Of a DNA stretch of 14,118 bases, positions 1-7,427 are shown piece after piece. Location of the stretch: assembly GCA_964591295.1 (NCBI GenBank), contig CAZQAG010000062.1, forward strand, positions 1-14,118. Direction: 5' to 3'. A program made the translations under genes and the position numbers. A model generated the notes under the pieces. The model saw only the letters and a program-made list of their open reading frames with translations, made no database searches and was not told the origin of the DNA. Source of the stretch: VAXT01 sp964591295 (lineage in GTDB: Bacteria; Actinomycetota; Thermoleophilia; Gaiellales; Gaiellaceae). Every line of letters starts with the position of its first letter. Position 1 is the first letter of the stretch.

Positions 1-1658
1 GCTTGTCGCTTTTTCTTCGATTCCGGGTCCTTCTGGAAGAAGAACTTCCCTTGCCAGCCGTCGGGATAGCGCTTCATCGTGAACGGGCGGCCCTTGAGGT
101 GGGGAGCGAGAGCCGGTGCGACGCGGCGGTAGTACGAGAGCAGGTCGCCCTTCGTGATCCTCTCGTCGGGCCAGAATGGCTTGTCCAGGTTCGAGAGCTT
201 GAGGACGCGCTTGCCCTTGCGGATCTCGGTCGGCATCGTCACCGGCTCCTCCTTTGCGACCTCCTCCGGATCTTTGTCCTCCCGGAGACCCTTGTAGGAA
301 GGCGCGCGCAGCCGGCCGTCGTGGGTCCACTCGACGAACTCGACTTCGGCAACGAGCTTCGGCTCGACCCAGATCACATCGCCCTTGCGCACTCGCGGCA
401 TCTTCGGGACGTTCTTGAAGGGCGGCTTCTTACGCGCGAGCGGTTTCAACGTCTCGAGGAGCGAATCGATTTCCTTGTCGTTGAACCCGGTTCCGACGTT
501 CCCGACGTAGACGAGCTCGTCGCCCTCGTACATCCCGAGCACCAGCGACCCAAGCGTTCCCCCGCGGCGTCCCTTGCCGCGCGTATAGCCGGCGACCACG
601 AACTCCTGGCGGCCGTGTCCCTTGATCTTCAGCCAGTCGCGCGACCGCCGGCCGGGGAGATAGCGAGTCCCCAGGCGCTTCGCCATGATCCCCTCGAGGC
701 CCTGCTTGTCGGCAGCCGCCGAGAGCGCCTCGCCGTCGTCGAAGCTCTCCGAGAAGCGCACGGTCTTGTTTCGCTTGTCGAGGAGCTGCTCGAGGCGTTT
801 GCGCCGCTCCTCAATCGGCAGGTCCACGATCGGCTCTCCCTCGACCTCGAGGAGGTCGAAGACGTAGTAGACGATCGGCGTACCGGACTTGCCCTGCTGC
901 ATCGCGGAGAAGCTGGGCCGCCCCTGCTCGTCGAGAGCGCAGACCTCCCCGTCGATGACGCAATCAGGCGTCTTCAGCGCCTTCACGAGCTCCCTCGAGA
1001 CGTTCTCGAAGCGCTTGGTGTAGTCCTGCTCCTTCCGGGATCGCAGCTCCGGCTCGCCGCCGGCGACCGTGGCGACAATCCGGTAGCCGTCCCACTTGAT
1101 CTCGTGGATCCACCCGCCGCCCTTCGGCACCTCACCGGCGAGCGTCGCGAACATGGGCTGATATCTGCGCGGCTTGCGTGTGACCGGGGCGGACGCCTCA
1201 TCGTCCTTCTTGCGGACAATCAGCCAGTTCTTCTCGTCGCCGGATAGGTGCGCCGGAACAAGCGCGTAGGTGCCGTTCAGCCGTTTGCCGTGCAGCCGAA
1301 CGGTGAGGCCCCCGTTGGGCTTTTCCTCGACGAGCTCGTAGGTCCCCTTGTCCCAGATCTCGACCGTGCCGGCGCCGTACTGGCCCTTCGGGATCTCGCC
1401 CTCGAAGGTCCTGTACTCGAGCGGGTGATCCTCGACGTGGACCGCCAGGTGCTGCTGGCCGGGCTCAAGCGGGATGCCCTTCGGGACCGCCCAGCTCGCA
1501 AGCGCACCGTTCCGCTCGAGCCGGAAGTCGTAGTGCAGGCGCCGCGCGTCGTGCCGCTGGACGACGAAGATCGGCTGCTTCCCGCGCTTGCGACCACCGA
1601 ACGGCTCCGGCGTCTTGGCTGGGTCTCGCTTCTTCTTGTATTCGGCCAGCTTGGCCAC
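1..1658 (-). CDS. ligD: ATP-dependent DNA ligase D (NHEJ), 5' part
   Basis: Multifunctional ligase of bacterial non-homologous end joining; it trims, fills and seals double-strand breaks, normally with Ku. The GTG start at 1658 opens 552 codons running off the left edge without a stop. Domains in order: 3'-phosphoesterase (about residues 25-150; HDARRLHYDF at 36-45, with H36, H42, D44 and H74 as probable metal/catalytic residues), ATP-dependent ligase (about 165-475; nucleotidyl-lysine K188 in EIKWDGYR, later motifs EGIMAKR at 322 and WLKIKG at 342), then the beginning of the polymerase/primase domain (from about 485, VLKLSNLDKPFWP onward). The N-terminus MAKLAEYKKKRDPAKTPEP is typical of the family, supporting this start, although the ribosome site is weak (AAGG about 13 nt upstream). 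No Ku gene is visible. It is separated from accA by 238 nt and probably has its own promoter. Confidence 0.95.
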   Translation of the reverse strand, partial: MAKLAEYKKKRDPAKTPEPFGGRKRGKQPIFVVQRHDARRLHYDFRLERNGALASWAVPKGIPLEPGQQHLAVHVEDHPLEYRTFEGEIPKGQYGAGTVEIWDKGTYELVEEKPNGGLTVRLHGKRLNGTYALVPAHLSGDEKNWLIVRKKDDEASAPVTRKPRRYQPMFATLAGEVPKGGGWIHEIKWDGYRIVATVAGGEPELRSRKEQDYTKRFENVSRELVKALKTPDCVIDGEVCALDEQGRPSFSAMQQGKSGTPIVYYVFDLLEVEGEPIVDLPIEERRKRLEQLLDKRNKTVRFSESFDDGEALSAAADKQGLEGIMAKRLGTRYLPGRRSRDWLKIKGHGRQEFVVAGYTRGKGRRGGTLGSLVLGMYEGDELVYVGNVGTGFNDKEIDSLLETLKPLARKKPPFKNVPKMPRVRKGDVIWVEPKLVAEVEFVEWTHDGRLRAPSYKGLREDKDPEEVAKEEPVTMPTEIRKGKRVLKLSNLDKPFWPDERITKGDLLSYYRRVAPALAPHLKGRPFTMKRYPDGWQGKFFFQKDPESKKKRQ

Positions 1659-1746
1659 AGGGCCTAGCTTGCCTTGCGGGCGGGCTTCGCGGAAACCCGA
1701 GCCGGATGTTTCAAGATCGGCGGGCCGGAGACACACAACCCACAAA

Positions 1747-1764
1747 CAGGACAAATATGTCCTG
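1747..1764. promoter_or_regulatory. 18-bp palindrome, possible operator
   Basis: CAGGACAAATATGTCCTG has perfect 7-bp arms around a 4-nt AT-rich centre. It lies about 90 bp upstream of the ligD start in an otherwise GC-rich gap. Size and symmetry fit a dimeric repressor site or a promoter-overlapping operator. No regulator is identified, and it could instead be part of a larger dispersed repeat. Confidence 0.4.
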
Positions 1765-1792
1765 AAAAACTCATCCCTACACCAGGGGGTCA

Positions 1793-1827
1793 GCGCCCGA
1801 GGCCGGCTTTTGAGCCGGCCTCGGCGC
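1793..1827. terminator. GC-rich stem-loop after accA, probable terminator
   Basis: Arms 1793-1808 and 1813-1827 form a 15-bp stem with one bulged C and a 4-nt loop (TTTG on the plus strand). It lies about 70 nt downstream of the accA stop and before ligD, where the lipid operon should end. There is no T-tract on either side, so it is a GC-type terminator or mRNA-stabilising hairpin rather than a textbook intrinsic terminator. Confidence 0.5.
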
Positions 1828-1851
1828 GTATAGAGACGCAGGGGAAAACAC

Positions 1852-1893
1852 TGTGGACGCTGTGGATATCGATCCCCTACGTCCTGTGGATAA
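1852..1893. promoter_or_regulatory. Cluster of three DnaA-box-like 9-mers
   Basis: Read on the minus strand, the 9-mers are TTATCCACA (1885-1893, the perfect classical DnaA box), ATATCCACA (1861-1869) and GCGTCCACA (1852-1860). The last two abut directly; the first is 15 nt away; all share TCCACA in one orientation. The cluster begins 4 nt after the accA stop. No dnaA, dnaN or rpmH is in the window, so an origin is not indicated. A DnaA-titrating or DnaA-controlled site is possible. Confidence 0.4.
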
Positions 1894-1896
1894 GTC

Positions 1897-2871
1897 TCAG
1901 GAACCGGGCTGGAGAGCGGGCTCGGCGGTTTTTGCCGAATAGATGCCCAGCCTGCGATACCGGTCCCGCCGCTGGTCGCGCAGCTCGTTGCCGGGCACGG
2001 CGGCGAGCTCTTCGAGGTTTCGACCCAGCGCTTCGCCGAGGATGCGGGCCGACTCGTCCGGGTTCAAGTGGGCACCGCCCTGCGGCTCCTTCACGATCTC
2101 GTCGATCACGCCGAGCTCGAGGCAATGCACCGCATCCGGCTTGAACGCTGCGGCGGCCTTTCGCGCCTCGCCGGCGTCTCGCCAGAGAATCGCGGCGCAG
2201 CCTTCGGGAGTAATGACCGAGTAGATCGCGTTCTCTTGCATCAGGACACGGTCGACGAGACCGATCGCGATCGCCCCGCCCGAGTTCCCCTCGCCGATCA
2301 CGCAGGCGACGATCGGCACCGTGAGCCGCGCAAGCAGCGCCTGAGAGCGGGCAATCGCGCCGCCCTGGCCGTGCTGCTCGGCCGCCACGCCCGGGTAGGC
2401 CCCCGGCGAGTCGAGAAACGTCACGATCGGAAATCCGTGGCGCTGCGCGATCTCCATCGTCCGCATCCCCTTGCGATAGCCCTCGGGGTGCGGCATGCCG
2501 AAGTTGCGCCGGGTGCGCTCGTTGATGTCGCGTCCCTTCTGCTGCCCGATGACCGCGATCGTTCTGCCGCCGAACCGGGCGAGACCGGTTACGAGCGCCG
2601 GATCCTCCGCGCGCGCCCGGTCGCCGTGCAGCTCCACGAAGTCCTCGAAGAGCCGCTCGACGTAGTCGAGGGTGTACGGCCTCTGGGAGTGGCGGGCGAG
2701 CTCGACGGACCGCCAGATCTCCTCGTCGGTCGACGGCGGCTCCGCCTCGATGCGGTCGAGCTGTCTCTGCAGCCGCTCGAGCTCGCCGGAGAGCCTCGTG
2801 CCCCGGAGCAGCGGCAGGCTGCGGAGACGGCGGAGACGTTCGCGCAGATGTCGCTCGGCCTCACTTGGCAT
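1897..2871 (-). CDS. accA: Acetyl-CoA carboxylase carboxyltransferase subunit alpha
   Basis: With AccD, transfers the carboxyl group from carboxybiotin to acetyl-CoA, giving malonyl-CoA for fatty-acid synthesis (cytosol). The 324-residue product has the family's usual length. An N-terminal helical region (1-60) precedes the crotonase-fold carboxyltransferase domain. Recognisable blocks are GQQKGRD at 109-115, FGMPHPEGYRKGMR at 124-137, PGAYPG at 156-161 and GEGNSGGAIAIG at 193-204. The ATG lies inside the last codons of accD (11-nt overlap), which fixes the start and implies translational coupling and 1:1 subunit supply. The same frame stays open further upstream into accD, but those codons are antisense-like noise without a family match. 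It is the last gene of the operon, followed by DnaA-box-like sites and a stem-loop. Confidence 0.97.
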   Translation of the reverse strand: MPSEAERHLRERLRRLRSLPLLRGTRLSGELERLQRQLDRIEAEPPSTDEEIWRSVELARHSQRPYTLDYVERLFEDFVELHGDRARAEDPALVTGLARFGGRTIAVIGQQKGRDINERTRRNFGMPHPEGYRKGMRTMEIAQRHGFPIVTFLDSPGAYPGVAAEQHGQGGAIARSQALLARLTVPIVACVIGEGNSGGAIAIGLVDRVLMQENAIYSVITPEGCAAILWRDAGEARKAAAAFKPDAVHCLELGVIDEIVKEPQGGAHLNPDESARILGEALGRNLEELAAVPGNELRDQRRDRYRRLGIYSAKTAEPALQPGS

Positions 2872-3712
2872 TGCTGAAGAGTCGCAGAACGCGTCCGAGG
2901 AAGGGTTTGAGCTCCGCTCTGGGCACGATCGCGTCCAGGTGGCCGAAGCGGAGGTTCGCCTCGGCGAGGCCGAAGTCGTCGGGAAGCTTCTCGCGAGTCG
3001 TCTGCTGCACGACCCTTGGACCGGTGAACGCGAGCAGCGCACCCGGCTCGGCGACGATCACGTCGCCAAGGCTTGCGAAGCTCGCCAGCACGCCTGCCGT
3101 CGTCGGGTGAGTCATCACGCTGATGAACCCGCAGCGCGCGTCACGCAGATCCTCGATCGCGCAGACGGTCTTCGGGAGCTGCATGAGCGAGAGGATGCCC
3201 TCCTGCATGCGGGCGCCGCCCGACGCCGTGACCGCGACCAGCGGCACCCCGCGCTCGACAGCCCCTTCGCATGCCCGCGAGAGCTTCTCGCCGACGACGC
3301 TCCCCATCGAGCCGCCCATGAACGCGAAGTCCATGACCGCGAGCTCGCAGGCCTGCTCCTCGATTGTCGCGCGCCCGATCAGCATCGCATCGCCGAGACC
3401 GGTCGAGACCTCAGCTTCGGCCAGGCGCTCCGTATAGGGCCGCAGGTCGAAGAAGTCCAGCGGATCCTCGGATCGCAGCTCGGCCGCCTCTTCCTCGAAC
3501 ACGCCCCCGTCCACGAGCTGCGCGATCCGGGCCCGTGCCCGTACGGGGAAGTGATGGCCGCACTGGGGGCAGACCCGGAGGTTCTGCTCGAGCTCGTCCT
3601 CTCGATAGTGCGAGCCGCATGACGGGCAGGTGTTCGGGTGCGCCTTGCCGTCCTGCGGCTGCTCCGGCAGGTTCTTGTGTTCGATGGAGACGTCGATACG
3701 AGAGTTGGCCAA
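2861..3712 (-). CDS. accD: Acetyl-CoA carboxylase carboxyltransferase subunit beta
   Basis: Partner of AccA in the heterotetrameric carboxyltransferase. The 283 residues begin with the diagnostic four-cysteine zinc ribbon (C29, C32, C48, C51), then the carboxyltransferase domain with FMGGSMGSVVGEK at 131-143, SGGARMQEG at 164-172 and GPRVVQQT at 231-238. Length and domain order match the bacterial AccD family. The start is TTG, the furthest upstream in-frame possibility because the stop of the preceding GNAT gene is in the same frame 9 nt earlier. GAGGG sequences sit at 2 nt and about 13 nt, neither ideally spaced. A TTG start would fit modest translation, perhaps by read-on from the gene before. 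Separate AccA and AccD, rather than the fused acyl-CoA carboxylase subunits of mycobacteria, suggest a deep actinobacterial or related lineage. Confidence 0.97.
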   Translation of the reverse strand: MANSRIDVSIEHKNLPEQPQDGKAHPNTCPSCGSHYREDELEQNLRVCPQCGHHFPVRARARIAQLVDGGVFEEEAAELRSEDPLDFFDLRPYTERLAEAEVSTGLGDAMLIGRATIEEQACELAVMDFAFMGGSMGSVVGEKLSRACEGAVERGVPLVAVTASGGARMQEGILSLMQLPKTVCAIEDLRDARCGFISVMTHPTTAGVLASFASLGDVIVAEPGALLAFTGPRVVQQTTREKLPDDFGLAEANLRFGHLDAIVPRAELKPFLGRVLRLFSNAK

Positions 3713-3721
3713 GGCCCTCGA

Positions 3722-4630
3722 TTATCCCTCAACCTTCTCCAGGATCAGATTCTTCCGGGCGAGGTGCATTCCGGCGCGCTCATAGACGCGCACGGCACCG
3801 GTCGGGTTCTCAGCGTCGACGCCGAGGCCCACGCGCGCCAGCCCGCGCCTCGCGTGCTCGCCGAACACATGCCGCAGGAGAGCCTGTCCGAGCCCTCGCT
3901 GCCGGAACTCCGGCATGACTCCGAGGATCCGCACCCAGCCCAGGTCCGGCTCGTTCTCGGAAACTCGAGTGAGCGCGATGCCCGCCAGTTCATCCCCAGC
4001 CTCGGTTAGAAACCAGAGCGAGGGATCGAAGGCGGTGTCCTTCAGGAACCAGTGCGACCAGATCTCGAAGGGCTCCGGCTCGAACATCCACGTATCGGCG
4101 AACGAATTCATGTGAGCCTCGTAGACACGCTCCTCCTCGCCGGAGCTGAAGCGCCGCACGGAGAACCCCTCCGGCCACTCCGGCTCCGGAGCTCCGCCGT
4201 CAAGGCCGATCTCCATCCGGTACGAGTGCCGTGTGACGCGGTAGCCGGCCTGCTCGTAGAGATCTCGGATGAGCTTGTCCGACTCCGACGTGTAGCCCAT
4301 TAGGCTCGCTCCGGGTTTCTTCTCGGCGGCGCGTGCTTCGATTGCGTCCAGGAGGGCGCGCAGAGGTTCTGCCTCCCGGCCTCTCACGTCGAGCCAGACG
4401 TACTTCCCCTGAACTCCGAGATCGGCGTAGCCGCCCAGGGACCCGTCGGGGCCCTCGGCGACGAGGACGTCGCGCTCGAAATCGACGTCGGGCGACTCCC
4501 AGTACTGGCGAAGCTCCGAGGCGGGTTGGTCGTCAACCCCGTGCAACTGGCGCGAGTGCTCGTTCAGGAGCTCCGCTGCGGCTTCGACCTCGTCCATCCG
4601 GGCCGCGCGAATCGTGAATGCGCCGGTCAT
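3722..4630 (-). CDS. Tandem GNAT-family acetyltransferase (mycothiol-synthase-like layout)
   Basis: Predicted acetyl-CoA-dependent N-acyltransferase; substrate unknown. The 302 residues fit two fused GNAT domains. The N-terminal one (about 1-140, ending with a YEQAGYRVTRHSYRME strand) shows no clear CoA-binding loop and looks degenerate. The C-terminal one (about 153-300) carries the CoA pyrophosphate loop RQRGLG at 243-248 after VRILGVMP, and the closing AENPTGAVRVYERAGM at 273-288. Size and two-domain layout recall mycothiol synthase MshD, but residue-level evidence for that substrate is lacking. The ATG overlaps the HAD stop as ATGA, so the two are translationally coupled. It ends 9 nt before accD, in the lipid operon. 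It might acetylate a metabolite or protein linked to acetyl-CoA supply; that is inference only. Confidence 0.85.
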   Translation of the reverse strand: MTGAFTIRAARMDEVEAAAELLNEHSRQLHGVDDQPASELRQYWESPDVDFERDVLVAEGPDGSLGGYADLGVQGKYVWLDVRGREAEPLRALLDAIEARAAEKKPGASLMGYTSESDKLIRDLYEQAGYRVTRHSYRMEIGLDGGAPEPEWPEGFSVRRFSSGEEERVYEAHMNSFADTWMFEPEPFEIWSHWFLKDTAFDPSLWFLTEAGDELAGIALTRVSENEPDLGWVRILGVMPEFRQRGLGQALLRHVFGEHARRGLARVGLGVDAENPTGAVRVYERAGMHLARKNLILEKVEG

Positions 4631-5292
4631 ACCGGCACCAGCTCGTCGAGGACATCCGGCAGGTCCGAGAGGTCGGAGAGCTCGCGGTCGGGCACGGGGT
4701 CGGCCTCTTCGCCCAGGCGGTTGATCCAGACCGACCGGAGGCCGAGCTCCCGGGCAGGCGCGATGTCGTGGAAGAGGCTCGCCGCGACGTGAACGTGCCG
4801 GCTGCGCTCGGCCGTGGTCGCATCGAAGAAGTGCTCCCAGTGCGCGTGGGCCGGCTTGTACGACTCGACGTCCTCGGCGACGACCGCGAGGTCGATCGGC
4901 ACTCCGAGCTGTCGCTGGGAGGCAGCGATCAGGTCGCGGTCGGTGTTCGAGAGGATCCCGAGCAGCCAGCCACGCTCACGGAGCTCGGCGAGAGCGGCGG
5001 GCACCTCGGGGAATGGGGGCCAGTCGGGCAGCGAGTGAGCGAGCGCGCCTGCCTCACCCTCCGGTAGCTGAAGCTGCTCGTCCTGCGCAAGCCGTTCGAG
5101 CGCGAGAGTCAGCACCTCGCGGTAGCTGCGAAAGGGCTCGGACTCGAGTACTCGCTCGGTCTCGTGATACAGCTCGAGCAGCCGCGGCGCTTGCTCGACG
5201 CCGAAGATCCGCTCGAACTCGGTGCGAATCCCCCGATTCCAGTCGATCAGGGTTCCGTAGCAATCAAAAGTTGCCCAGCGGGTCGCGGCCAT
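4627..5292 (-). CDS. HAD-superfamily hydrolase, haloacid-dehalogenase-like
   Basis: 221 residues with the full HAD Rossmann core and cap: motif I nucleophile D10 in DCYGTLID, motif II S115 in GILSNTD, motif III K146 in ESYKPA, motif IV D176 in SLFHDIAPA. The DxYGT start and cap (about 18-95) resemble type II L-2-haloacid dehalogenases. However, the SxN element next to the last aspartate in characterised dehalogenases is replaced (A171, S172, L173), and the usual tyrosine after the lysine is W152. Dehalogenation is therefore unproven, and a phosphatase role on a small metabolite is equally possible. The ATG at 5292 is preferred; a GTG at 5361 would add 23 residues unlike the family. Ribosome site is weak (AGG 9 nt upstream). 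Coupled to the GNAT gene by ATGA overlap. Confidence 0.88.
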   Translation of the reverse strand: MAATRWATFDCYGTLIDWNRGIRTEFERIFGVEQAPRLLELYHETERVLESEPFRSYREVLTLALERLAQDEQLQLPEGEAGALAHSLPDWPPFPEVPAALAELRERGWLLGILSNTDRDLIAASQRQLGVPIDLAVVAEDVESYKPAHAHWEHFFDATTAERSRHVHVAASLFHDIAPARELGLRSVWINRLGEEADPVPDRELSDLSDLPDVLDELVPV

Positions 5293-5400
5293 TCGCTGAA
5301 GCCTAGTTACGGCACAGCCAACCTCCTCCCCACGACGAGCATATCGGCGAAGTTCGCACACGTCTGTGCTGGCTTCGTGCCGAAACGCAGCGTGAGGCGG
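5293..5400. other. fabF-HAD intergenic gap with nested hairpin
   Basis: This 108-nt gap is one of only two sizeable breaks inside the operon. At 5344-5383 a nested stem can form: TCGG with CCGA, CGAAG with CTTCG, then GCACA with TGTGC around a 4-nt loop (14 bp in total, with small internal loops). No T-tract follows on the operon strand, so attenuation, partial termination or an mRNA processing site are all possible. A GGAGGAGG lies nearer the HAD gene but is not spaced to serve its ATG. Confidence 0.4.
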
Positions 5401-6666
5401 TTACTCGTCGACGACTTCGCGGAGCACGATGCAGGCGTTGTGCCCGCCGAATCCGAACGAGTTGGAGACAGCGACCTTGACGTCGGCCTCGCGCGGCTCG
5501 TTCGGGATGTAGTCGAGGTCACACGCCGGATCCGGCGTCTCGTAGTTGATCGTCGGCGGCAGCACGTTCTTGTTGACTGCGAGGATCGAGAAGATCGCCT
5601 CGACCGCGCCCGCTGCGCCGAGGCAATGCCCGGTCGCTCCCTTCGTCGAGGAGACGGGCGTCTTCCGGGCGGCCTCTTCGCCGAGCGCAAGCTTGATCAC
5701 GTTGGTTTCGCTCGCGTCGCCGAGTGGCGTAGAGGTGCCGTGGGCGTTGATGTAGTCGACCTCGTCCGGTGAGATTCCCGCGTCGCGGAAAGCCATCGTC
5801 ATGGCGCGGGCCGGGTTCGCTCCGGTCGGGTCGGGCTCCGTGACGTGTGCCGCGTCCGACGAGAGTCCGTAGCCGAGCAGCTCGGCGTAGACCTTCGCGC
5901 CACGGGCGCGTGCATGCTCGAGGTCCTCGAGGACGACCACCCCGCCGGCCTCGCCCATCACGAAGCCGCTGCGGTCGGCGTCGAACGGCCGACTGGCCTT
6001 CTCGGGCTCCTCATTTCTTCGTGCGAGGGCCCGCATCGCGCTGAACCCGGCGATCCCGACCGGCGTGATGCCCGCCTCGGTGCCGCCGGCGAAGACGACG
6101 TCGGCCCGGCCGAGCCGAATCATGTCGGCCGCCTCGCCGATCGCCATGTTCGACGCGGCGCACGCCGTGCACTGAGACGACAGCGGGCCGCGGCTCCCCA
6201 GCTCCATCGACACCCAGGCGGCGCCCATGTTGGGAATGATCTGGGGGATCGAGAACGGGTTCACCCGGTCGGGCCCACGGGTGAGCAGGACGTCGTAACA
6301 GTCCTGGAACGCCTGCAGCCCTCCGATTCCGGTGGCGATCGACGCACCGACCCGCTCGGCTTCGGGCTTGACGTCGAAGCCCGAGTCGGCCTCGGCCTGT
6401 CGGGCAGCGGCGACGATCATCTGCGCGAAGCGGTCCATGCGCCGCGCCTGCTTGTGGTCGATCCAGTTCTTGGGGTCGAAGTCCTTCAGCTCGCAGGCAA
6501 AGGTGACCGGATACGCGCTCGCGTCGAACTGCTCGATCGGCGCTGCGCCCGACTTCCCGGCCAGCAGGTTGTCCCACGTCGTCTCGATGTCGTTCCCGAG
6601 CGGCGTCACAGCGCCGATCCCGGTGACGACCACGCGGCGCCGTCCATTTTGCGAGTACTCGCTCAC
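5401..6666 (-). CDS. fabF: Beta-ketoacyl-ACP synthase II
   Basis: Condenses malonyl-ACP with a growing acyl-ACP in fatty-acid elongation. The 421 residues form the double thiolase fold with the Cys-His-His triad: nucleophile C169 in QCTACAAS, H309 in NAHGTSTPLGD and H347 in KGATGHCLGAAG, with conserved K342 in the same block. The C-terminal SNSFGFGGHNACIV is typical of KAS II. The start is GTG at 6666, overlapping the fabG stop as GTGA; GGAGGG at 6675-6680 lies 8 nt upstream, an excellent ribosome site. Open frame upstream of this GTG is antisense-type filler. Length matches the family (about 410-420). No odd residues seen. Confidence 0.97.
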   Translation of the reverse strand: MSEYSQNGRRRVVVTGIGAVTPLGNDIETTWDNLLAGKSGAAPIEQFDASAYPVTFACELKDFDPKNWIDHKQARRMDRFAQMIVAAARQAEADSGFDVKPEAERVGASIATGIGGLQAFQDCYDVLLTRGPDRVNPFSIPQIIPNMGAAWVSMELGSRGPLSSQCTACAASNMAIGEAADMIRLGRADVVFAGGTEAGITPVGIAGFSAMRALARRNEEPEKASRPFDADRSGFVMGEAGGVVVLEDLEHARARGAKVYAELLGYGLSSDAAHVTEPDPTGANPARAMTMAFRDAGISPDEVDYINAHGTSTPLGDASETNVIKLALGEEAARKTPVSSTKGATGHCLGAAGAVEAIFSILAVNKNVLPPTINYETPDPACDLDYIPNEPREADVKVAVSNSFGFGGHNACIVLREVVDE

Positions 6667-7427
6667 ATGCCCAACCCTCCGTCGACGAGCAGCACCTCGC
6701 CCGTTATGAACGAGGCCTCGTCCGAGCACAGGAACCGTACCGCTCCGGCGACGTCCTCCGGATCTCCGAGCTTGCCGAGCGGCGTGTTGGCGAGCATCGC
6801 GTTCTGGGCCTCCTCGGGCAGCACGTTCGTCAACCGGGTGTTGATGTATCCGGGCGCGACGACGTTTGCACGGACGCCGCGGCTGCCGAGCTCGCGGGCG
6901 AGCGACTTCGTGAAGCCGATGATCCCGGCCTTCGACGCTGCGTAGTTCGTCTGGCCCCAGTTACCCCGCAGCCCGACGATGCTGGAGACGTTGACGATCG
7001 AGCCGGTGCGCCGCTTCATCATTCCTCGCGCTGCCGCGCGGCACGTGTAGAAGACGCTGCTCAGGTTCGTGTCGATCACCGAGCGCCAGTCTTCATCGGT
7101 CATCCGGGCGAGCACCCCGTCGCGGGTGAGCCCCGCGTTGTTGACGAGGATGTCCAGATCGCCGGCCTCCTCCACGAGCGCGCGCGCCTCGTCCGGGCTC
7201 GAGACGTCTGCCTGGACCGCCCGACCGCCGGTCTCGCTGGCGACCGCCTCGGCCTCCTCCGCTCCCGATCGATAGCCGATTACGACCGAAGCGCCGGCCT
7301 TGCCCAGCTCGACCGCGATCGCTCGTCCAATGCCTCGCGAGCCCCCGGTAACGAGGGCCGTCCGCCCTTCGAGCGAGCAGAAGGCGGGCGAGCCACTAGG
7401 AGGGTTTGGCGGAATGTTGCTCGTCAC
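6663..7427 (-). CDS. fabG: 3-oxoacyl-ACP reductase
   Basis: NADPH-dependent reduction of 3-ketoacyl-ACP, the second step of each elongation cycle. It is a classical short-chain dehydrogenase. Numbered from the GTG: nucleotide loop TGGSRGIG at 27-34, NNAG at 96-99, and catalytic N121, S149, Y162 and K166 (YAASK), ending DGGLGM. The family normally starts two or three residues before the LEGRTALVTGG strand, but no ATG, GTG or TTG exists there. The only in-frame starts are GTG 7427 and TTG 7454, both without a ribosome site and both inside the 165-bp palindrome, giving a proline-rich extension of 17 or 26 residues. An in-frame stop in the palindrome's loop blocks anything longer. Function is certain; the start is not. 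Confidence 0.93.
   Translation of the reverse strand: MTSNIPPNPPSGSPAFCSLEGRTALVTGGSRGIGRAIAVELGKAGASVVIGYRSGAEEAEAVASETGGRAVQADVSSPDEARALVEEAGDLDILVNNAGLTRDGVLARMTDEDWRSVIDTNLSSVFYTCRAAARGMMKRRTGSIVNVSSIVGLRGNWGQTNYAASKAGIIGFTKSLARELGSRGVRANVVAPGYINTRLTNVLPEEAQNAMLANTPLGKLGDPEDVAGAVRFLCSDEASFITGEVLLVDGGLGM

Noticed and set aside
3..1247. A 414-codon plus-strand frame opposite ligD
   Set aside because: The minus strand reads as a clear LigD with phosphoesterase and ligase motifs; the plus frame is its antisense shadow.
1852..1893. Replication origin
   Set aside because: Only three DnaA-like boxes, no AT-rich unwinding stretch, and no dnaA, dnaN, rpmH or parAB genes in the window.
1674..2144. 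A plus-strand frame through the accA-ligD gap
   Set aside because: It crosses the stem-loop, palindrome and DnaA-like sites and continues antisense to accA; no start signal and no family match.
2872..3042. Upstream extension of accA inside accD (57 codons)
   Set aside because: Overlaps accD in another frame and lacks AccA homology; the ATG at 2871 fits family length.
5845..6945. A 366-codon plus-strand frame opposite fabF and fabG
   Set aside because: Antisense to two well-supported genes, with shadow-type composition.
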